Shown here one piece after another: positions 1-5,868 of a DNA stretch of 8,264 nucleotides. The position numbers and the translations under genes were made by a program. The stretch is from Acidimicrobiales bacterium (GTDB taxonomy: Bacteria > Actinomycetota > Acidimicrobiia > Acidimicrobiales > Poriferisodalaceae). The stretch's first letter is position 1. Every line of letters starts with the position of its first letter. The DNA lies in NCBI GenBank assembly GCA_030749275.1, contig JASMKJ010000201.1:1-8264 (forward strand). The letters run 5' to 3'. The notes beneath the pieces were generated by a model. The model was not told where the DNA came from. It worked only from the letters and a program-made list of their open reading frames with translations, and ran no database searches.

Positions 1-655
1 CGTCGGGAACGACGGTTACATCTATGCCGGCGTCCTCTAATTCCCATGCTGTGAGTCGTGCGCCCTGTAACAAAGGACGGGTTTCAGAAGCGAAAACCTT
101 TAACGGCTCACCTGCTTGTGCTTTCGCATACATAGGAGCTAGAGCCGTGCCGGTTCCGGCGGTCGCGAGGCGTCCAGCATTGCAGTGAGTGCCGAGAGTC
201 GTGACGTCTCGGAGCAATTCGTGGCCTAGTCGTCCGATTTCAGTGCATGCAGCTTCGTCTTCGGCGGCCACGGCCTGGGCTTCGCGAAGAAGTGTTGCCC
301 TGAGGCCCGTTAAGTCTTGGCTGCTGCTGGTCGCTTCATCAATGACTCTGTCAACTGCCCTGCGGAGGTTTACAGCAGTAGGACGCGCGTTGCCGATCAG
401 CGTCCGGCACTCTTCCAGTCGCATTATTGCCTCTGACAACGATGACGGATGAGTTTCGTCCAGAGCGACAACTAATGCCAAGGATCCGAAGGCGCCAAGC
501 GCTGGTGCCCCGCGAATGGCTAGCCGCTGAATAGCATCGACCGCTTGCGCAGCGGTTCTGATCTCAACGAATTGAACCTCAGTTGGCAACAACGTTTGAT
601 CGATAATTCGGATGTGGTTATCGACCCATTCGATCGGAGGTGTCGGGCGTTTCAT
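1..655 (-). CDS. mtnA: S-methyl-5-thioribose-1-phosphate isomerase, 3' part off the left edge
   Basis: Translating the - strand from the ATG at 655-653 gives 218 residues with no stop before the left edge. The family is usually about 340-350 residues, so roughly the C-terminal third is missing. MtnA isomerises 5-methylthioribose 1-phosphate to the ribulose form in methionine salvage in the cytoplasm. Visible family signatures are IRGAPALG near residues 51-58, GTHCNAGRLAT near 155-165 (Cys158 is the expected catalytic cysteine) and ETRPLLQGARLTAWEL near 193-208. The catalytic Asp of the family lies beyond the edge. The start codon overlaps the upp stop as ATGA (652-655), so translation is probably coupled to upp; a weak GGAA lies about 8 nt upstream. 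Some homologues act on other sugar 1-phosphates, such as 5-deoxyribose 1-phosphate, and the rest of a methionine salvage pathway is not visible here. The family call is firm; the physiological substrate is inferred. Confidence 0.92.
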   Translation of the reverse strand, partial: MKRPTPPIEWVDNHIRIIDQTLLPTEVQFVEIRTAAQAVDAIQRLAIRGAPALGAFGSLALVVALDETHPSSLSEAIMRLEECRTLIGNARPTAVNLRRAVDRVIDEATSSSQDLTGLRATLLREAQAVAAEDEAACTEIGRLGHELLRDVTTLGTHCNAGRLATAGTGTALAPMYAKAQAGEPLKVFASETRPLLQGARLTAWELEDAGIDVTVVPD

Positions 656-1281
656 GCTTGAGTTCCGTAGAGGCGGTCGCCGGCGTCACCTAATCCGGGC
701 AAAATGTAGCCCGAATCATTCAAACCTTCGTCAAGAGCAGCTGCTACGACCCGAACTTTTGGGTGACGCGAAGTCAAGTGTTGCACGCCTTCGGGGGCTG
801 CAACCACGCACATCAAAGTGATGCTTGCAGGGTCTTCCTGTGTGATCCGGTCGAGGGCGGCTACGGCACTGTGCCCAGTTGCAAGCATCGGGTCGACAAC
901 TATTACATGACGATCGGTGAGGACCGGAAGATTCACAAGGTATTCAATGGCCTCAAGAGTTTCGTGATCTCGGACAAGGCCGATGAAGCCGACGTCAGCA
1001 TCCGATAGAACCTTCAGGACCCCATCAAGTAAGCCGTTGCCGGCTCGTAATACCGAAACCACCACGGGTGTGCCGCCCTCCAGTCGTCGACCTATGGTTT
1101 CGGCTAAGGGCGTCCGGATCTCAACATTTGTTGTCGGCAAATGTTCTGTCACCGACGGCACCAATAGCTGGCCGATTTGGTTCAAAAGGAGTCGAAACTC
1201 TTCAGTTCCAGTCTCTATCGATCTCAATCGGTCGGTCCATGCTGCTACTACGGGATGTCCAATAACGCTAAACACGCTCAC
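652..1281 (-). CDS. upp: Uracil phosphoribosyltransferase
   Basis: This 209-residue protein has the normal length for Upp, which makes UMP and pyrophosphate from uracil and PRPP in the cytoplasm. The PRPP loop is VVDPMLATGHSAV at residues 128-140. The uracil-binding stretch is GYILPGLGDAGDR at 191-203, followed by LYGT. Other conserved pieces are LRAGNGLLDG (Arg79) and GLVRDHET (Arg104). His137 stands where most Upp proteins have a second Gly (ATGGS). The start shown is a GTG at 1281-1279; a second in-frame GTG two codons later (1275) is possible, and neither has a clear Shine-Dalgarno. The gene is first of a leftward operon with mtnA (4-nt overlap) and is divergent from psuG, whose reaction releases uracil. 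That context fits a salvage role for pseudouridine-derived uracil, which is an inference. Confidence 0.95.
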   Translation of the reverse strand: MSVFSVIGHPVVAAWTDRLRSIETGTEEFRLLLNQIGQLLVPSVTEHLPTTNVEIRTPLAETIGRRLEGGTPVVVSVLRAGNGLLDGVLKVLSDADVGFIGLVRDHETLEAIEYLVNLPVLTDRHVIVVDPMLATGHSAVAALDRITQEDPASITLMCVVAAPEGVQHLTSRHPKVRVVAAALDEGLNDSGYILPGLGDAGDRLYGTQA

Positions 1282-1346
1282 ACAGTAGAAGCAGGCGCGC
1301 CAAGATGTCGCATGACTGACATGCTGTAGTCAATAGGGAGGCCCAG
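1282..1346. promoter_or_regulatory. Divergent upp/psuG spacer with overlapping inverted repeats
   Basis: This is the only spacer between divergent genes in the window, so promoters for both operons should lie here or just inside the flanking genes. It holds overlapping short dyads: GCATG-N5-CATGC at 1310-1324, ATGTC-N8-GACAT at 1305-1322 and TGACT-N10-AGTCA at 1313-1332. On the - strand, TTGACT (1333-1328) resembles a -35 box for upp, but no good -10 sits at 16-19 nt from it. No convincing sigma70-type promoter for psuG was found. The dyads could be an operator shared by both operons. A binding protein cannot be named from sequence alone. Confidence 0.4.
1335..1341 (+). promoter_or_regulatory. 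Shine-Dalgarno of psuG
   Basis: AGGGAGG lies 5 nt before the GTG at 1347-1349. It is the only strong Shine-Dalgarno I see before any start in the window, and it fixes GTG as the psuG start. Confidence 0.75.
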
Positions 1347-2246
1347 GTGATTGTTGTCGGAGACGAAGTAAGAGCCACGTTGTCGGCGGGTAACGCGGTC
1401 GTCGCTCTGGAGTCGACCATCTTTTCTACGTTGGGGTTGCCCTCACCCGCTAATGCGGAGGCCCTGCAACTCTGTTCGGAAGCCATTCGAAACATCGGTG
1501 CAGTCCCGGCGCTCACAGCGGTACTTGATGGCGTCATTTGGGCAGGGGTCCCCGAAGAACTTCAGGACCGGGTGCTTTCTAGTTCCGTCAAAGTAGCGGC
1601 CCGTGATTTAGCAGTGGCGAACTCGCAAGGGCTATCAGAAGGCGCAACCACTGTCTCGTCGGCTGTCGTTATTGCTGACAGTGTTGGGATTGACGTGTTT
1701 GCAACTGGAGGAATTGGCGGTGTTCATCGTGAAGCGGAGCTAACAGGTGATGTCTCGGCGGACTTGGATGCCATCGCCCGCCACCAAGTTTTGGTGGTCA
1801 GCGCAGGCGCGAAAGCTTTTCTGGACTTACCTCGTACTTTGGAATACTTGGAGACTCAATCAGTCCCGGTTGTCGGCTGGCAAACTGACTACTTCCCGGC
1901 TTTTTATGTTCGAAACTCTGGTTTGGAAGTCCCACATCGGGTTGATGATGCTAGATCTGCCGCTCGACTTCACCTCTCACGCAAGAACCTTGGACAAGCA
2001 GGGACGCTTCTCGTAGTGCCCATTCCTCTAGGCGCGGAACTCGACGCAGCTGAAATCGACGAGGTCATCGAAAGAAGTCTTGCTGAACTGAGAGAACAAC
2101 AAATTTCGGGTCCGCGGGTCACGCCATACGTTCTGGCCAAGCTTGAGGAGATCACAGCGGGCGAAAGTGTTTCTGCCAATCTCGCTCTGGCGGAACAAAA
2201 TGCACTAGTGGCAGCCGAGGTCGCGGTTGAGATAGCTACGCAATGA
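1347..2246 (+). CDS. psuG: Pseudouridine-5'-phosphate glycosidase
   Basis: The 299-residue length is typical for PsuG (indigoidine synthase A-like family, PF04227). The enzyme cleaves the C-C glycosidic bond of pseudouridine 5'-phosphate to uracil and ribose 5-phosphate with a divalent metal; the reaction is reversible in vitro. Signatures in order are VALEST near 19-24, GATTVSS near 99-105, FATGGIGGVHR near 118-128, DVSADL at 135-140, SAGAKAFLDL at 152-161, TLEYLET at 164-170, FPAFYVRNSG at 183-192 and the C-terminal TPYVLAKL and ANLAL. Glu22, Asp139 and Lys156 match the residues I recall as Glu31, Asp149 and Lys166 in E. coli PsuG; the Asp-Lys spacing of 17 is identical. The start is GTG after a strong Shine-Dalgarno. 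The stop overlaps the next ATG as ATGA, indicating coupling to the membrane protein gene. No fused or adjacent PsuK kinase is present, so the phosphorylated substrate must come from elsewhere. Confidence 0.95.
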   Translation: MIVVGDEVRATLSAGNAVVALESTIFSTLGLPSPANAEALQLCSEAIRNIGAVPALTAVLDGVIWAGVPEELQDRVLSSSVKVAARDLAVANSQGLSEGATTVSSAVVIADSVGIDVFATGGIGGVHREAELTGDVSADLDAIARHQVLVVSAGAKAFLDLPRTLEYLETQSVPVVGWQTDYFPAFYVRNSGLEVPHRVDDARSAARLHLSRKNLGQAGTLLVVPIPLGAELDAAEIDEVIERSLAELREQQISGPRVTPYVLAKLEEITAGESVSANLALAEQNALVAAEVAVEIATQ

Positions 2247-2980
2247 GTGCGGTTGAGTTACTCATTGTCGCGTTGGCCGTAGTTCTGGGTTCTCTCGTCA
2301 AAGGGGTCACAGGGCTTGGGTTGCCTCTCACGGCGGTGCCTGTCATAGCGTTTTTCGTCGGAGTTCAAGATGCTGTGGTGATTATGGCCGCTCCAACGGC
2401 CTTCAGTAATGCGGTGTTGGTAAGAGAGCACAGAAAAGAGTTGCGCTCCGTGCAAGGCCTGCCATCGTTTGCGGCGTTGGGTGGGGCTGGAGCAATCTTG
2501 GGTGCTTCGCTACTCCCTCGAATCAATGACCGATTGCTGTTTCTGTTGCTGGCCGCTTTACTCACCTGTTTCTTGGTGTGGAGGTTCTCGTCGGTTGAGC
2601 CGACGTGGTCGCCGAGGGTTCAAAAATGGGGGAGGATGCCGGTGGCACTTACATGCGGAGTGGCACAAGGAGCCACCGGAATCTCTGGACCCCTTGTAGC
2701 AGCATGGTTTCAGGGTCTAGGAGTTTCGCGTGAACGTTTCATCGTCTCTAACACAGCTATTTTTCTGTTGGCAGGTGCGATGCAACTGGTCACCCTCACC
2801 GCCACCAGTCAATGGTCGAACCAAAGACTTCTTGGAGCTGCTCTGGCTGCTGCTGTTGTGGCTGTCGCGCTTCCTGTTGGGATCAGAGTCGGCCGCAAGA
2901 TGGATGCCGCGCGCTTCAATGTAGCGGTGAGCGCCGTCATCACTATCTGTACGATCAGCCTCGTCGTTCGAGCGTTTTAG
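2243..2980 (+). CDS. TauE/SafE (TSUP) family membrane transporter
   Basis: This 245-residue, strongly hydrophobic protein fits the TSUP family (PF01925), whose characterised members move sulfite, sulfonates or other small organic anions. Likely membrane segments are near residues 4-18, 24-40, 44-60, 72-92, 97-113, 131-157, 168-187, 195-214 and 227-243. The family's duplicated half-motif is visible twice: GVTGLGLPL at 21-29 and GVAQGATGISGP at 139-150. The basic stretch REHRKELR at 61-68 is a likely cytoplasmic loop. The ATG at 2243 overlaps the psuG stop by 4 nt, so the two are probably co-translated, and menE follows after 18 nt. The substrate cannot be read from the sequence. Coupling to psuG suggests a nucleoside- or ribose-related solute, but sulfur compounds remain the default for the family. 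Confidence 0.85.
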   Translation: MSAVELLIVALAVVLGSLVKGVTGLGLPLTAVPVIAFFVGVQDAVVIMAAPTAFSNAVLVREHRKELRSVQGLPSFAALGGAGAILGASLLPRINDRLLFLLLAALLTCFLVWRFSSVEPTWSPRVQKWGRMPVALTCGVAQGATGISGPLVAAWFQGLGVSRERFIVSNTAIFLLAGAMQLVTLTATSQWSNQRLLGAALAAAVVAVALPVGIRVGRKMDAARFNVAVSAVITICTISLVVRAF

Positions 2981-2998
2981 AACACCGGTAACGTCGTT

Positions 2999-4099
2999 GT
3001 GATGAACCGCCTCGTAGCTATATGCATGCCCGGTGGGCAGCAGTACGTTGAAGCTATTCAACGAGTCTGGGATCAGGGTGACGCGGTGCTGCCCATAGAT
3101 CAGAGACTGCCCCGAGACGCCCAAAAACAAGTGGTAGAGCACATGGGTGCTTCGGAGGTCATTAGCTCTTCCGGCGGATCATCGACAAAAGGAAGGCCTG
3201 TCGAGCCAGGTGATGCGCTGGTGGTCGCCACTAGCGGAAGCACCGGAGAACCCAAGGGTGTTGTACTTACGCATGAAGCATTGGTTGCTAACGCGGAAGC
3301 CACCAACGCGTTTCTTGAAGCCAGTCATGGCGTTGACAAATGGCTCGCATGTCTTCCCCTGAGTCACGTCGGAGGTTTTTCTGTCGTTGTGCGAGCCCTG
3401 CATTCGGCGATACCCCTAGAGGTACATGATGGATTCGATGCTGATGCGGTGATGACAGCCGCCCGTGAAGGGGCAACGCTTGTCTCTCTTGTCCCCACTG
3501 CGTTGAATCGGATTGACGCCAGCCTATTTCGGAGAATTCTGGTAGGTGGCTCATCTGTTCCAGCCGAACGACCAGAGAATGTCATCGCGACCTATGGAAT
3601 GACAGAAACCGGTAGCGGAATTGTGTACAACGGGCATCCGCTCCAAGGTGTCGAATTGCGAGTAGTCAAAGGCGAGGTTCAAATCCGCTGTCCGATGCTG
3701 TTCAGGTGTTATCGCAACGGCGATGACCCACTCACCAAGGATGGTTGGTATCCGACGGGAGACTCGGGCTCGCTTAGTAGCGAAGGCGTCCTAAGCGTTT
3801 ACGGACGGATGGGCGACATGATTATCACAGGTGGAGAGAATGTTTGGCCGGTGGCGGTTGAGCGGAGTTTGGAGAAGGTGACTCATGTACGGGAGTGTGC
3901 AGTCGTTGGACGACCGGATCCAGAGTGGGGTGAAGTCGTTGTAGCTGTTGTGGTGGCTGGTGCTCAGAGGCCGTCTTTGGAAGCCATGCGCGACGCCGTA
4001 AAGGAGTCTTTGCCCGCGTTCTGTGCTCCCCGTTCGGTCGAATATGTGGAAAAGCTTCCACGAACAGCGTTAGGCAAAATTCAACGGCATCTTCTCTGA
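2999..4099 (+). CDS. menE: o-Succinylbenzoate-CoA ligase (short actinobacterial-type MenE)
   Basis: This 366-residue protein of the AMP-forming acyl-CoA synthetase superfamily (PF00501 plus the C-terminal PF13193 domain) activates o-succinylbenzoate to its CoA ester. Motifs are the P-loop TSGSTGEPKG at 78-87, ATYGMTETGSG at 197-207, YPTGD at 251-255, GRMGDMIITGGENVWP at 269-284 (Arg270 at the hinge) and the C-terminal LPRTALGKIQR at 353-363 with Lys360 as the adenylation lysine. About 100 N-terminal residues found in Bacillus-type MenE are absent; actinobacterial MenE proteins are commonly this short, so this need not be a truncation. The start shown is GTG at 2999 with an adjacent ATG at 3002 that may be the true start; neither has a strong Shine-Dalgarno. 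The specific MenE call rests on the adjacent menC, menH, menD and menF. It sits 18 nt after the TSUP gene and converges on menC across 24 bp. Confidence 0.9.
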   Translation: MMNRLVAICMPGGQQYVEAIQRVWDQGDAVLPIDQRLPRDAQKQVVEHMGASEVISSSGGSSTKGRPVEPGDALVVATSGSTGEPKGVVLTHEALVANAEATNAFLEASHGVDKWLACLPLSHVGGFSVVVRALHSAIPLEVHDGFDADAVMTAAREGATLVSLVPTALNRIDASLFRRILVGGSSVPAERPENVIATYGMTETGSGIVYNGHPLQGVELRVVKGEVQIRCPMLFRCYRNGDDPLTKDGWYPTGDSGSLSSEGVLSVYGRMGDMIITGGENVWPVAVERSLEKVTHVRECAVVGRPDPEWGEVVVAVVVAGAQRPSLEAMRDAVKESLPAFCAPRSVEYVEKLPRTALGKIQRHLL

Positions 4100-4123
4100 G
4101 TCAACGCTGACCAAAAGGGGTTG

Positions 4124-5071
4124 TCACGGACGCCGAAGGTAGCCGTCGACGGGTTGAACATCGGCGGGTAGCTCGTCGACGAAAAGAGCGGCTGTTCCCA
4201 GGCCGTGAATCTTATTGGGCGCTAATTCCAAAGCGAGGTCTCTCGCTGAGCGAAGACCTATAGGCCCATCGAGAAATGACGAGATCAAAATATCCACACC
4301 ATTGTCCGCTGCGAGAGCCGCCATCCTTCGCGTCGCGAGAGGCCCTCCTATCACTGAGGGCTTCAGGACAAATGTTTGGGCCGCGCCAAGTTCAAGAAGC
4401 ATTTCTACCTGAAGCTGATTGGTCAACTGTTCATCTGCGCCGATGTTGACGCCGGTCTCTTCGTTGATCTTTCTCCAGTCCAACGGGTTGGAAGTGGGCT
4501 CTTCGACAAGATCAATACGGCTGAGATCTACGGAACTCAGAACGGCTAGAGCGTCTCTCATAGACCATCCCCCGTTCGCGTCTAAGCGAAGTGCTGCTTT
4601 CGAGCCGAGAAGCGCTGCTGCCGCCTGAACCCTGCTGATGTCGGTCGAAGTGTCCGTGGCGGCCACCTTCATCTTTATTGCCAAGTAACCGTTGGCTAGC
4701 GCGTCAGAAATCTGGGTTTCGACCGACGAAATCTCCGTCGTGCTGACGAGAGCTTGGACAGCGATAGCCCCCTTGGGGCCTGAACGACGGAGCCTGGATT
4801 TTTCTAGGTTCTCGAGTGCAGTTGCGGCCCCGCTCAGAGCTGCGGGTGACTCGGGCAACAGTTCTGGGTTAGTTGCCCATTGTTCTAACGCCGCGAGGGA
4901 TTCATCAAATGTCTCTAAGCCGAAGCCGGGAAGCGGCGCCGCTTCTCCGTGGCCGTGAAAATCACCATCCCGCGCCGTGATTTCGATGATGCGCCGATCG
5001 GTGGTGCTGCCGTGGGCAGTGACTAGAGGATTCCGCAACCGCAGCTTCCGTCTGTGGAGCGTTATCAACAC
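4124..5071 (-). CDS. menC: o-Succinylbenzoate synthase
   Basis: This 315-residue enolase-superfamily enzyme dehydrates SHCHC to o-succinylbenzoate. The catalytic set is complete: KMK at 133-135, with Lys133 and Lys135 as the acid/base pair; Mg ligands Asp164 (RLDANGGW), Glu190 (LVEEP) and Asp213 (GADEQ); and Lys237 (VLKPS) as the second catalytic lysine. These positions lie close to the E. coli MenC residues (131, 133, 161, 190, 213, 235). The N-terminal capping domain spans about residues 1-95 and includes the GEAAPLPGFG motif near 42-51. The start shown is GTG at 5071, giving a 7-nt overlap with the menH stop; TTG at 5068 would give a 4-nt overlap. No Shine-Dalgarno is visible, so translation probably depends on menH. 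It is the last gene of the leftward menF-menD-menH-menC operon. Some relatives also racemise N-acylamino acids, but the context points to menaquinone synthesis. Confidence 0.95.
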   Translation of the reverse strand: MLITLHRRKLRLRNPLVTAHGSTTDRRIIEITARDGDFHGHGEAAPLPGFGLETFDESLAALEQWATNPELLPESPAALSGAATALENLEKSRLRRSGPKGAIAVQALVSTTEISSVETQISDALANGYLAIKMKVAATDTSTDISRVQAAAALLGSKAALRLDANGGWSMRDALAVLSSVDLSRIDLVEEPTSNPLDWRKINEETGVNIGADEQLTNQLQVEMLLELGAAQTFVLKPSVIGGPLATRRMAALAADNGVDILISSFLDGPIGLRSARDLALELAPNKIHGLGTAALFVDELPADVQPVDGYLRRP

Positions 5072-5868
5072 GAGAAGTGTCTGATGATTGCGTTTGCGGT
5101 TGCGTCGGGTTGTTCGAGATGCGCCGCGTGACCGGAATCAACGATCACTTCAACCGAAACATCAGGGATCTTGTCTGACATCTCATAGGCGATCTCCAAG
5201 AATTTGTGGTCCTGATCGCCAGCGATGAGAAGCGTCGGAGCTTTCAAATCGCCGAGGATGTCGTGAAGTGGGTTCATGCTTCCTGTGCCGTTCGCTCGGA
5301 GACTGTTAGCAAGGCCGAGAGAGTGATTGGAACGACGTTGGGTAATTGATTCTTGCCATTCATCCGCGGTCAGTTTGTCCCGCAAACTCTCCCACATAGG
5401 CATGGCGACCCAGGCCTCGATGAATTCTTCGACACCCCTTTGGGAAATCGAGTTGGCTAGCTCACTGTCACTACTTTTCCGGTTGAGTCGGTCATCTTCG
5501 TCTCTGATCCCTGGCGAAGCTCCGATAAGCGCTATTGATCGAACCATTCCCGGGTGGGTGAGCGCGAAATTCAATGCGATGCGGCCACCTAGCGAGTACC
5601 CCACGATCGATGCAGGTGACGCCTCTAACTGGTGCAGCAACGATGACAACTGCTGAGAGATGTTTTCGAGGTAGTAAGCATCGAGAGATGCGGGGGATTC
5701 ACTGCGACCGTGACCAACAAGATCGGGAACGATTTTTCGTCCCGGCAAACGTTCGGACAACGGTCTCATTGCTGACGCGGACCCCGTGAATCCATGAATG
5801 ATCAGAGTCGGGTCGCCCGAGCCGGACATTTCGACTTCCAAGGCGGTGTTGTCGCAGGTCAGTTTCAT
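5065..5868 (-). CDS. menH: 2-Succinyl-6-hydroxy-2,4-cyclohexadiene-1-carboxylate synthase
   Basis: This 267-residue alpha/beta hydrolase-fold protein eliminates pyruvate from SEPHCHC to give SHCHC. Motifs are the oxyanion-side HGFTGS at 25-30, DLVGHGRS at 49-56, the nucleophile elbow GYSLGG at 90-95 with Ser92, the acid in AGDQDHKF (Asp220) and SGHAAHLEQPD with His247. The triad matches Ser86, Asp210 and His232 of E. coli MenH in kind and order. The cap region after SPGIRDEDDR (118-127), including EEFIEAWVAMPMW, resembles MenH rather than a generic esterase. The ATG at 5868 shares one base with the menD TAA stop (TAATG), typical of stop-restart coupling, and no Shine-Dalgarno is evident. The 3' end overlaps the start of menC. 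The small alpha/beta hydrolase family is functionally broad, so the assignment depends partly on this position between menD and menC. Confidence 0.93.
   Translation of the reverse strand: MKLTCDNTALEVEMSGSGDPTLIIHGFTGSASAMRPLSERLPGRKIVPDLVGHGRSESPASLDAYYLENISQQLSSLLHQLEASPASIVGYSLGGRIALNFALTHPGMVRSIALIGASPGIRDEDDRLNRKSSDSELANSISQRGVEEFIEAWVAMPMWESLRDKLTADEWQESITQRRSNHSLGLANSLRANGTGSMNPLHDILGDLKAPTLLIAGDQDHKFLEIAYEMSDKIPDVSVEVIVDSGHAAHLEQPDATANAIIRHFSC

Noticed and set aside
189..452. Open + strand frame of 87 codons opposite mtnA.
   Set aside because: It is antisense to clearly conserved MtnA sequence and has no recognisable domain.
1328..1333. TTGACT on the - strand as a sigma70 -35 box for upp.
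   Set aside because: At 16-19 nt downstream no hexamer matches the -10 consensus at more than about two positions; it is kept only as a remark in the spacer entry.
2717..3142. Open - strand frame of 141 codons across the TSUP gene end and menE start.
   Set aside because: The composition is polar and low in complexity with no family motifs, and both overlapped genes are well supported.
2999..4099. MenE as a truncated pseudogene because it is about 100 residues shorter than Bacillus MenE.
   Set aside because: All adenylation motifs through the C-terminal lysine are intact, and short MenE proteins are normal in actinobacteria.
4100..4111. Near-palindrome GTCAACGCTGAC between the ends of menE and menC, considered as a bidirectional terminator.
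   Set aside because: The stem would be only 4 bp with a 4-nt loop, and no T-tract follows in either direction.
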